Both the position numbers and the translations under genes were made by a program. From a bacterium HR35 (lineage in GTDB: Bacteria; Patescibacteriota; Minisyncoccia; UBA6257; HR35): a DNA stretch of 36,826 nt. Below are positions 16,962 to 26,200 of the stretch, in pieces (positions within the stretch are counted from its first letter, which is position 1; each line of letters starts with the position of its first letter). The notes beneath the pieces were generated by a model that was not told the DNA's origin, did no database searches, and saw only the letters and a list, made by a program, of their open reading frames with translations. The stretch is from NCBI GenBank assembly GCA_002898235.1, contig BEIL01000002.1, positions 115,264-152,089 of the forward strand. The letters run 5' to 3'.

Positions 16962-18733
16962 TTATTTTTTTTAAAAATAGTATTATAAAGTTCTAAATAA
17001 TTTTTAATCATTTCCTCCCAATTAAAATGAGAAGCTAAAACTCTGGCTTCGTATTTATTTTGAATTCTTTCAATCCTTTCCATTTTAATAATCCGAAGCA
17101 TTAAGTCGGCTAAGTCTTGAATAACTTCTTCGTCTCGTCTATTCTTTCTTTTTAAAATCCATAAACCAGGATAATCTCTTTTAAGCAATCTTTTTTCCTC
17201 AAGATAATTAGCAAAACCAGTTAAATCAGAAGTAATTGCCATCACTCCAGCTGCCAATGTTTCTAAGGGAGTGTAACCCCAAGGTTCATAATAAGAAGGA
17301 AAAACACCCAAATGGCAACCATTAATAGCATCATAATAATTTAAATTTAAAAAGCCATCAGCTGAATGAAGATAAACTGGATAGAGAATTACTTTAACCT
17401 TATCCTCTTCTCGATTAAGCAATCCTTCATTAGTTAAAATTCTAACAAAATCATTATTTTCTGGTAAAAGATGAGTAGATAAAGGAGCCCTATCTGACTT
17501 TTTTATCTGATTCAAAATTCTTTGAATTTCTAATATTTCTTCTTTAGAAAAGAGGTCATCAGTTTCAACTTGAAATTTTTGATGAATAACAGCATGGAGA
17601 AGTCGCGCATCAATCTCATTTTTTAAATTATTTAAATACTCTTCTAAACCTCGATAAACCATTAAATTATTTAAAACTTCATGATTAACGTCTTTAATTT
17701 CATCAGGAACAAAAATAAAGAAAAAAATGTTTTTTTCAGAATTTTCGCTTTTGAGTTTTTTATTAAGTAAACCTAAAGCTTTCAATAAAACATCAAAGCC
17801 TTTATTTCTAATTTCTTTTCTTCCGCTCGTAAAAAAAATAAAGCTATTTTTTACTGGACAACTATATTTGTAATAAGGAGAAAAAAAGTAGAGAAGAAAC
17901 TCTAAAATGGCTTGTTTATTTTTTCGATGTTGACTGGAGATTTCTTCAAAAGTAGGAAAACGAGAAAGATCAAATCCGTTAGGAAGAAGAAAATCAACCT
18001 TTCTTTTAAGAAAAGCTTCCGCCTCATCTTTAACTACTGAGCTGACAGTAACAAAATAATCAGCTTTTTCAGCTGAATTTTTTTCAACTAAATGTTTTGC
18101 TTCAATTTGATATTGATAAGCTAAATTTAGAGGGTCGAGAGTTGTTAGTTTTTCCCAAAAGTTAATATTGCTTTCAGCTAAACTTCTTCCTAAAACAGTT
18201 GCATGAGTCATAAAAATTTTAATTAAAGGAAAATTTAAAGAAAAAAGCAAAGCAAAACCTGAAAGCCATTCATGAAAATGAACTAAAGAATTTTTAAATT
18301 CCTCTCTTTTAGTTAATTCTTCAAAAAAATCACTAACTGCTCTTGACCAAGCTAAAGGATAATTATAGTCATCACCCGTACGAAGGCTATCGATTCCGAA
18401 TTTAACCCAAAGTTCGTATTTTAAGTAATTGACTTCAGAAAGATATTTTTGAAAATCAATCAAAAATACTTGTGGCCTACCTTCAATTAACCATTCTCCA
18501 TAATAAACCATTACTCCTTTACTTTGAAGAGAACTAATTATTTCTCCAAATAAAGAAGGTGGTTGGAGAAAATGAAATTCATTTTCTGTTTTCGCTCCCA
18601 AATAAGGTCCAATTAAAAAATAATCATTACCATATTTTTCTTTAATGTACTTAGCTTTACTCGATAAAACTGTATATATCCCACCAACCTTATTAGCTAC
18701 TTCCCAGCTAACTTCGAATAGATATTTTGACAT
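16958..18733 (-). CDS. GT3-like (eukaryote-type) glycogen synthase
   Basis: LFEVSWEVANKVGGIYTVLSSKAKYIKEKYGNDYFLIGPYLG, YYGEWLIEGRPQVFLIDF, FHEWLSGFALLF, TTHATVLGRSLAESNINFWEKLTTLD-like, LGVFPSYYEPWGYTPLETLAAG. Confidence 0.88.
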   Translation of the reverse strand: MSKYLFEVSWEVANKVGGIYTVLSSKAKYIKEKYGNDYFLIGPYLGAKTENEFHFLQPPSLFGEIISSLQSKGVMVYYGEWLIEGRPQVFLIDFQKYLSEVNYLKYELWVKFGIDSLRTGDDYNYPLAWSRAVSDFFEELTKREEFKNSLVHFHEWLSGFALLFSLNFPLIKIFMTHATVLGRSLAESNINFWEKLTTLDPLNLAYQYQIEAKHLVEKNSAEKADYFVTVSSVVKDEAEAFLKRKVDFLLPNGFDLSRFPTFEEISSQHRKNKQAILEFLLYFFSPYYKYSCPVKNSFIFFTSGRKEIRNKGFDVLLKALGLLNKKLKSENSEKNIFFFIFVPDEIKDVNHEVLNNLMVYRGLEEYLNNLKNEIDARLLHAVIHQKFQVETDDLFSKEEILEIQRILNQIKKSDRAPLSTHLLPENNDFVRILTNEGLLNREEDKVKVILYPVYLHSADGFLNLNYYDAINGCHLGVFPSYYEPWGYTPLETLAAGVMAITSDLTGFANYLEEKRLLKRDYPGLWILKRKNRRDEEVIQDLADLMLRIIKMERIERIQNKYEARVLASHFNWEEMIKNYLELYNTIFKKNK

Positions 18734-19901
18734 TTGATTGTTTGATTCTTAATTTAAAATCTTCTAAAACATTTCTAAAATTCAAATAAGCATCAAAAGG
18801 AGTTTCATAAGGACTAAAATATTTATGAACATCTCCGTCAGCAAACCATTTAGTGCACATATAATAAAAATGATCAGCAGTTTGAAGTTTTCGCCAAATT
18901 TCTTTTAAACTAAAAGGAACTTCTTTCTCCAAAGAAAAAAGCATTTCTAAACATTCTTTTTGCATTTCATTTCCTAACCAAGCAGTTAAATCTCTTTCCG
19001 TATCTGCCCAGGTAATTGGTTTTGGGGAAGAATAGATACCTCTAATTGGATATTTTTCAATTGCTTCACTAGGCAAAGAAAATTCTAAATCTTTTCTTTT
19101 AAGAACTTCAAAGGGCAATGCTTTTAAAAATTCAAAAATCCCAGTTTCTGACCATTGATGCTCACCAAAAGTTTCAAAATCCATAAATAAATTAATTACT
19201 TCTCCATTACCGTTATAAGCCTCTAACCAACTAGCAAATTTATCAGCTGTTAATGGCCATTCTTCCCACCAGCGAGCAGAAAAACGAAAACTAATATCAT
19301 CAGAAAGTTTGAAATGCCTCAAAAGCAAAATTATATTTTTTCCAGGATCTTCATAAAGAAAAGTAGGCGAGCGCCATCCTAAAATCCAAGGTACTCCTTC
19401 AGCTAACATACCTTTAAATCCTAATTCTTTGACTATTTCAGCTAAACCATCAAAATAAATTAATTCTGTATTAGCAAAGATCTGCGGTTCAAAATCAAAT
19501 AAATTTTTTACTAATTTTTTATGCTTAATAACTTGATTTTTGAATTCATTTAAGGAATAAAGGCAAGAAAGAGAATGATAATAATTTTCTCCGATAAATT
19601 CAACCGAGCCAGTTTTAGCTAAAACTTGAAGAAGTTTAATAATTTCTGGATGGTATTTAGTTAAACTTTCAATTAAAATTCCAGTAATTCCTAAAGAAAA
19701 TTTAAACTTTCCATTTGTTTTTTTGATTAGCTCTAAGAGAATTTCTAAAGTTGGCAGATAACATTTATTAACAACTCTTTCTAAATAATATTTATTTCTT
19801 TCTTCATCGAAATAATTATCATCCTCACCGATATCAAAAACGGTATAATGTTTCAATCTTTGTGGCTGATGAACTTTAAAATAAAAAATTATTGAAGGCA
19901 T
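18708..19901 (-). CDS. GH57-family alpha-amylase-like glycosidase/transferase
   Basis: YFKVHQPQRLKHY, FANTELIYFDGLAEIVKELGFKGMLAEG, FMDFETFGEHQWSETGIFEFLKALP. Confidence 0.9.
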   Translation of the reverse strand: MPSIIFYFKVHQPQRLKHYTVFDIGEDDNYFDEERNKYYLERVVNKCYLPTLEILLELIKKTNGKFKFSLGITGILIESLTKYHPEIIKLLQVLAKTGSVEFIGENYYHSLSCLYSLNEFKNQVIKHKKLVKNLFDFEPQIFANTELIYFDGLAEIVKELGFKGMLAEGVPWILGWRSPTFLYEDPGKNIILLLRHFKLSDDISFRFSARWWEEWPLTADKFASWLEAYNGNGEVINLFMDFETFGEHQWSETGIFEFLKALPFEVLKRKDLEFSLPSEAIEKYPIRGIYSSPKPITWADTERDLTAWLGNEMQKECLEMLFSLEKEVPFSLKEIWRKLQTADHFYYMCTKWFADGDVHKYFSPYETPFDAYLNFRNVLEDFKLRIKQSNVKISIRS

Positions 19902-21049
19902 TTACTTTTAATTACTGATTGATAAAAATTAAGAAGTTGGTTGGCTGTTTTTTGCCAATCAAATTTGTTTTTAGCTTCTAAATGGATAGCTTTTCGATAC
20001 TCTTCCTTCATTTTATTATATCTTAAAATGCCTACGATTTTATTAGCCATTTCTTTAACATCCCAAAAATTAAATTTCATCATTAAACTTAAATAATTGC
20101 CTACTCCTGTTTGATAAGAAGTGATTACTGGTAAATAAAAATTTATTCCTTCTAAAGGAACTAAGCCAAAAGGATCAGCTACTGAAGGAACAACTAAAAT
20201 GTCAGCTAAAGAATAAACGCCCCAAAGCTCTTTTTCTCTTAAAAAATTAGTGAACAAAACATTTTCCCAAGAATTAAGCTCATAAGTTAATTTAACTAAC
20301 TCGGAAAACATATCGCCTGAACCAACAAAGACATACTTTATCCTCGGAAAAAATTTTTTGACATAAGGTAGTGTTCTTAAAAGATAATCTGGTCCCTTTT
20401 GAAGAACTAATCGACCTACAAAAAGAACAATTTTGTAATCATTAGCTTTTAAATAATTTAAGTAATTAGGAACTAAACACTCTTTTTGACTCCAATCAAA
20501 ACCATTCGGCAAAACAAATAATTTTTCTTTAGGTATTTTATAAACATTAATTAAGACTTCTTTAGTTAAATCACTAACTGGCAAAAGAAAATCAGCTTGA
20601 GAAAAATATTCTTTTTCTATTTGATAAATAATCGGATTAGGATTATTACCTGTTCTTTCAATTTCCGTTGAGTGAACATGAATTAAAGAGGGCACTTTAA
20701 AATAATTGCTTAAAAAAATAACAGCTGGTCCAGAAAACCAATCATGACCATGAACAATATCCGGTTTTTCTTTATAAACCTCTAAAATTCTTTGACCATA
20801 ACTAAGAATTAATTCTAAAATTTCTCGATTAACACTTAAATGAAAACGAGAATAATATCCAGTTATTTTTGAAATTTTATTGGAAGCGAAAATAACTTTA
20901 AAAGGAAGATTGTTTAGAGGCAAATCATAAGGAAGAACAAAAGTTAAATTAATTTTTTTAGATAGTTCTTTAGCCAAAAAGAAACTAGCAACGCCTAACC
21001 CACCACTATTGAAAGGTGGCAACTCCCACCCTATCATTAAAACTTTCAT
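19889..21049 (-). CDS. GT4/GT5-like glycosyltransferase (glycogen/starch synthase-like)
   Basis: MKVLMIGWELPPFNSGGLGVASFFLAKEL, VHGHDWFSGPAVIFLSNYFKVPSLIHVHSTE, LFVGRLVLQKGPDYLL, VPSVADPFGLVPLEGINF. The internal Met is preferred over the listed upstream TTG start at 21085. Confidence 0.85.
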   Translation of the reverse strand: MKVLMIGWELPPFNSGGLGVASFFLAKELSKKINLTFVLPYDLPLNNLPFKVIFASNKISKITGYYSRFHLSVNREILELILSYGQRILEVYKEKPDIVHGHDWFSGPAVIFLSNYFKVPSLIHVHSTEIERTGNNPNPIIYQIEKEYFSQADFLLPVSDLTKEVLINVYKIPKEKLFVLPNGFDWSQKECLVPNYLNYLKANDYKIVLFVGRLVLQKGPDYLLRTLPYVKKFFPRIKYVFVGSGDMFSELVKLTYELNSWENVLFTNFLREKELWGVYSLADILVVPSVADPFGLVPLEGINFYLPVITSYQTGVGNYLSLMMKFNFWDVKEMANKIVGILRYNKMKEEYRKAIHLEAKNKFDWQKTANQLLNFYQSVIKSKCLQ

Positions 21050-21091
21050 TATTTTAAATTTTAATTTTTTCCTTTTTAAAAACAACTAAAT

Positions 21092-21970
21092 TTATGTGGA
21101 TAACCAATTGCTTACTAACACTATTGCCTCCTCCTTGCTTCTAACCCAATTAACTTCTTTAATTTTTAGAAGCTCTCTTATTTGTTTTTTAGCAAATCTT
21201 AAAGTTTCCTGATAGCACCTTTGAATAGCCTCCTCTAAACCTATTTCTTCAGCAACATATCTTCCAAACCATTCATATTCCAAGCCAAAAGAGATAATTC
21301 TTTTTAAAGACAAACCAATTTTCCTTAATTTTTTAATTTCTTTTATTATTTTGGGAACTCTTTTTATTAATCTTTCTTTTATTTTTAAAAAAAGAGTCTC
21401 TTTTGGTAATAAAGGAGCTAAGATTAAAAGGTCAAATTCAGGATTTTTTTTAAGAGGCTCTATTTTCTTTTGGGCTAAAAGAATCTCAAGCCTTCTAATT
21501 AATCTTCTTTTATTTTTAAAATCAAGGTTAATTAGGCCATTTTTATTTATTTTTTTAATCATCTCGATAAGCTCTTCATTCGATAATTTTTCTAGCTCCC
21601 TTCTTAATTTATAATTAGGTTTAACCTGGGGCAACTGCCAACCTTCTTTTAAAGCTTTGAGATATAAAATTGTTCCTCCACAAAATATAGGTAATTTCTT
21701 TTTTTTAATTAATTTAAAAGCTATTCTCTTTGCTTCTTTTAGCCATCTGCCTAAAGAAAAATTTTTCTTTGGAGAAGCGATTGAAAGAAGATGATGTTTA
21801 ACATTTCCTATTTCTTTTTTAGTTATTTTTCCGCTACCCCAATCTAAAAATTTATAAACCTGTCTTGAATCAGCATTAATTACCTCACCATTAAATTTTT
21901 TAGCTAAATAAACAGCTAACTCAGATTTTCCAGAAGAAGTGGGTCCGGTGATAAACACTGCTTTTTTCAT
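21092..21970 (-). CDS. miaA: tRNA dimethylallyltransferase
   Basis: FITGPTSSGKSELAVYLAKKFNGEVINADSRQVYKFLDWGSGK, CGGTILYLKALKEGW. Confidence 0.94.
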   Translation of the reverse strand: MKKAVFITGPTSSGKSELAVYLAKKFNGEVINADSRQVYKFLDWGSGKITKKEIGNVKHHLLSIASPKKNFSLGRWLKEAKRIAFKLIKKKKLPIFCGGTILYLKALKEGWQLPQVKPNYKLRRELEKLSNEELIEMIKKINKNGLINLDFKNKRRLIRRLEILLAQKKIEPLKKNPEFDLLILAPLLPKETLFLKIKERLIKRVPKIIKEIKKLRKIGLSLKRIISFGLEYEWFGRYVAEEIGLEEAIQRCYQETLRFAKKQIRELLKIKEVNWVRSKEEAIVLVSNWLST

Positions 21971-23016
21971 TTTTCTCCAAATGAACTAACAATTCCTAAA
22001 AGCCAAAGATCAAAAATTAAATGAGAGCCACCATAAGAAATAAAAGCCGGAGGTAAGCCAATAATAGGAAAAGCTCCAAAGTTAATAAAAGAGGTTAAGC
22101 AATATTTTACTAAAAAATAAATAATAACTAGATAAGTAAAATTTTTAACTAAATATTCCTTAGAAAAAAAATAAAGATGATAAAGTTCGTTAATTAGAAG
22201 GAAAATAAGTAAACTATAAATAAGAAAGCCAAAATAACCACGTTCTTCAATGATAAAAGTTAAAATAAAATCAGTTGAAGCTGAAGGCAAAAGTCCAAAT
22301 TTTCCTAAATCAGAATAACCAACTCCTTTGCCAAAAAAATTAGTACTAGCTAGGGCGATTCTTATTTGCCGAAGATTATAATCAGTTTTTAAAGGATCGC
22401 CAGAAGAAAATAGAAAAGAAGTAATTCTCTTTTTTTGATAATCTTTTAAAACAAAAACCCAAAGGACTAAACCAAAAATTAAAAAAACAATCAGAAGAAA
22501 GAAGAGTAATTTTCGAGGTAAAAAGAAAATTATAGCGAAAAACCAAATAAGAAAATAAAGAAAAGCCATCCCCATATCTGGTTGAAGATAGATTAAAAAA
22601 AGATAAGGTAAAACTAAAAAGAAGGAAAGAGCTAAATAAAAGATTTTTTTAAGGTGTTTCGCATAATAGGATAAGAAGCTAGTTAAGATTAAAAAAAGAG
22701 AAATTTTAGCAAATTCAGTTGGTTGAAAGCTTATCGGTCCCAAATGAAACCAACTTTTTATTTTTCCTGGCGTAAATAAAACCAAAATTAAAAGAAAAAA
22801 ACTTAAAATAATTAAAAGATAAAAATAAAACTTGTTGAAAATAAGTCGATAGTCGATTATTTTGAAGGAAAAAAATAATAAAAAGCCAATTAACCAAAAA
22901 ATAAGTTGTTTTAAAAATAAATCAAATTTTCCCAAAGAAAAAAGAGCAGTTAAGGAAATTAAAGCTAAATTGAGTAAAATTAAAAAAAGAGTAAAAGTTC
23001 TATTTTCATAAACCAT
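21967..23016 (-). CDS. RodA/FtsW-type SEDS peptidoglycan glycosyltransferase
   Basis: Polytopic; SFQPTEFAKISLFLIL, LQPDMGMAFLYFLIWF, DFILTFIIEERGYFGFL, GLPPAFISYGGSHL. Confidence 0.92.
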   Translation of the reverse strand: MVYENRTFTLFLILLNLALISLTALFSLGKFDLFLKQLIFWLIGFLLFFSFKIIDYRLIFNKFYFYLLIILSFFLLILVLFTPGKIKSWFHLGPISFQPTEFAKISLFLILTSFLSYYAKHLKKIFYLALSFFLVLPYLFLIYLQPDMGMAFLYFLIWFFAIIFFLPRKLLFFLLIVFLIFGLVLWVFVLKDYQKKRITSFLFSSGDPLKTDYNLRQIRIALASTNFFGKGVGYSDLGKFGLLPSASTDFILTFIIEERGYFGFLIYSLLIFLLINELYHLYFFSKEYLVKNFTYLVIIYFLVKYCLTSFINFGAFPIIGLPPAFISYGGSHLIFDLWLLGIVSSFGEK

Positions 23017-23164
23017 GGAACTTTTTAAAAATTTAAAAGCTAATAAAAAAATTCAACTTTTTGTCTTCTTGGTTTTAATAACATTTTTAGCTTTTGGTTT
23101 AGGATTTATTTTAGGAAGTCGCTTTTATGAACCTAATCCAATTATAATCCAAAAATATGAATAA
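23015..23164 (+). CDS. small single-TM protein (49 aa), not in the supplied ORF track
   Basis: MELFKNLKANKKIQLFVFLVLITFLAFGLGFILGSRFYEPNPIIIQKYE*; ATG overlaps the rodA start in CCATGG. Confidence 0.6.
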   Translation: MELFKNLKANKKIQLFVFLVLITFLAFGLGFILGSRFYEPNPIIIQKYE

Positions 23165-23276
23165 TCTTCATGAAATTTTAAATTCAATTGGTAAAATTTT
23201 TTTTGGCGTTTTTGTTTTTATTTTTTCTTTATATTCTATTATTAAAAATTTTATTATTAAATTTTTAAAGCTCTAA
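23157..23276 (+). CDS. small single-TM protein (39 aa), not in the supplied ORF track
   Basis: MNNLHEILNSIGKIFFGVFVFIFSLYSIIKNFIIKFLKL*; start overlaps the stop of the 49-aa ORF. Confidence 0.5.
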   Translation: MNNLHEILNSIGKIFFGVFVFIFSLYSIIKNFIIKFLKL

Positions 23277-26200
23277 GAAGGACGAATAGCATCACCTCCA
23301 TAAATTTCAAAAAGATAATCTTTTTCTGGACAAATCTCAAAGAAACTCAAATCATTATTTTCAAGCAAAAAGTAATAATTTTTATTTGCTTCAAATTGAG
23401 GAAGATTATCCCAACCAGGTAAATAATAATAAACTAGATATTTATTATTACAAATAGTTTTTACTCCCAGACTATTTGCTTTTTTTAGTTTCAATTCTTG
23501 AAATTCAGTTTCATTTTCTTTTTTGTATTTTAAAGTTACTTCTTCTAAATTTTCATTTGAGGAAATAAATCTAAATATAAGCGGAAGATAATCCCTCTCA
23601 AAATTTTTAAAACTTAAAGTCTGTCCCGCTTGATTTTTATTAATAACAATTTCTCTTAAAGGTATTTTAGTAGTAGATAATAATCGACCACCTTCATCTG
23701 CTTTAACATTTTTTATTTCCATCTCGGGATCTATCTTTTCCCAAGAGAGAGGCGTTGAGGAAACCAAAGTAATTGTTTCTCCTTCTATTTCTTTAGTTAA
23801 TTCTAATGAAAAAAGTAAACCTTCTAAATTTTGAAGAAAAATATCAAAATCAACCTGGTATGATTTAAGAGGATAAAAAGCAAACTTTTCTAATGGTCCT
23901 AAGGATTCGTAATCAGAAGAAAGTTGGTTTAAGCTAATAGTAGTTGAAGAAAAATATAAAGCCGGAGAGATAAAATTAAAACGAAGATTAAAATTATGAT
24001 AATTTATTTTTCCGCTTTTAATTAAATTATTATTTTCATCAAAAATTTTATAATCAGTTTCTTCCTTCACAATAAAGCCTCTAAAATTTAAAAAATTTTT
24101 AGGTAAAGGTTTAAAAATTAAAGAATTTTCCGGTTGAGGATCTCTATATTCAAAACTTTCTTTAATAAGATAATTGCCGTTTTCATCAAAAGCTAAATAA
24201 CCATTACCCCAAGAGTTTAAATCAATATCTAAATTATTGGCTTGCCGATCCAATTTTTTTCTTTCTATGCTTTTTCCTTCTGGTGGATTATTCAAACAGT
24301 TTTGATAATTATCGACTTCTCCCCAACAAAGATAATCAACAATTTCGTTTTTTTCATTTAAAAGGGCTAAACCATTATTAAAAGTTAAACCATAAAGAGT
24401 TGACGACGGATAAAGATAATCAAAACTAAAATTGCTATTTAAATTGCAAGTTTCTTTATTGCCTATTAGAAAGTATGAAAATGGAGGAATAACCGCTTTA
24501 ATTTTAGTAGGAGCCAAAAGTTTATTTTCCGAAAAATTGCCGTTTTTATTTATTTTAACCAATGACCAACCGCTAATATTAACAGGATAATCATTAGGAT
24601 TGTAAAGCTCGATAAATTCTCCCTGATTATTATTAATCCCTTCAATCACCATTACTTCTGAAATAAATACTTTTCCTGAAGTAGCGTTTTCAAGATTATC
24701 TAGGGAATGATCTATTAAATTGCAAGAAACAAGAATGTTTTGAGAGCAGCCTAAATCTTGTAAATTAATTTCTGAAGTAGTAGCTAAATAATTTTCTTCA
24801 TCAACCCTGTCTTTTAAATAAAAATTTATTCTTAATAGAAAATTACAATTTTCAATGGGGAAATTAAGTTTTCTTTCTTCACTGTTGAAATTAGCTTGAA
24901 GTGTTGAAGTTGAAAAACTAGATGATGAAGATTCTAATTTAATTTCATAAAAATAATTAGTAGAAGAAACATTTAAATTTGGTTCTTTGAAAGAAATCAC
25001 TAAATTATTTATCTCTGTTGATGTTTCAATAGAAATTCTAAAATTTTCTATTTTTACTTGTGAAAGATCAATAAAGTCCTCTCTTGGTATTCTTGATGGT
25101 GAATTAGAATTTTCAGGATTAGCTTTTCTTAGCCAAAAATCTTGTGAGTTATTATTAGTATCTTGTAAATTTTTTCTTTGAATTGTCCTATTATTGTCTG
25201 CGTTAGTCTGCGTTATAATAAATGGTTCTGCTTCATATTGATAAATTTTTTCTTTATCATCTCCATAGCCAACTAAATCTGATATTTCTCCATTTGGTTT
25301 TCTTAGAACAATAGTATTATTTTTAGAGATTGAATAGCTTTTAGCATAAGTTAAGTCTGCTTGGTATTTATCTTTATATTCTTCAGCTGAGATTAAAAAG
25401 AAGGAATTAGGTTTAATTTTACCTTGAAATTTTGATTGAGGAATTAAAGTATAAAGATTAGGAGTTGAAGTTGAATTATTGTCTTTTGAAGAATATTTTT
25501 CTAATTTCCAGCAAGTTAAGTCAATTTCTTCATTTGTTGGATTGTAAAGTTCAATATATTCATCTTGAGTGCTTGAAGGTGTTTCATATTGAATTTCTGA
25601 AATTAAAATATTTGGATATTGTTTGTTTTTATAATTTTCACAAGGATCTTTTGGTTGTTGAGGTTGATTATTAGCTGTTCTTATATCAGAGCCTGAAGTT
25701 TTAATCGGAGTAGTTGGCCGTTGATTAATTTTTAATTCAGATAATAAAGATTCAAGGTTTAAATTGGATTCTTTTTTATTTTCTTCTGTGGATGTTGATT
25801 TTGAAAATTGATTTGTTATAGTTGGTGTTGATTTTAAGTTTAAATTTTTATTTAAGGATTTAGTAACTTCTGGTTTTTTCCTTTCTTCTTGATAGCTAAA
25901 AGATAAGATTTCTTCTTTGGAAGTTTGAGAAGAATTGTTTTGGAAATCTTTAGCGTTATTATTTTGATTATTTGATTTTAAAACAACTTTTAGTTTATAG
26001 TTAGAAGGTGGCAAATAATTTTGTCCTAAGTAAAGAGGTGTAGATTCAACATAACCTAAGCTTACTAGATTTAATTCAATAAATTGTTTCTGTTTTTCAA
26101 GATTGGCTAATTTTATTTCTTTTTGTTTAGCAACTTCTGTTTTAAGACATTCTTTCTTTTTCCTAATTGACCAATTATTTTCTGTACATTGAAGGAATCT

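Noticed and set aside
21351-21614. + strand 87-aa ORF
   Set aside because: Antisense shadow within miaA.
22715-22897. Minus-strand 60-aa ORF
   Set aside because: Alternative frame within rodA/ftsW.
24987-25674. Two + strand ORFs (64 and 69 aa)
   Set aside because: Antisense shadows inside the LTD gene with no recognisable features.
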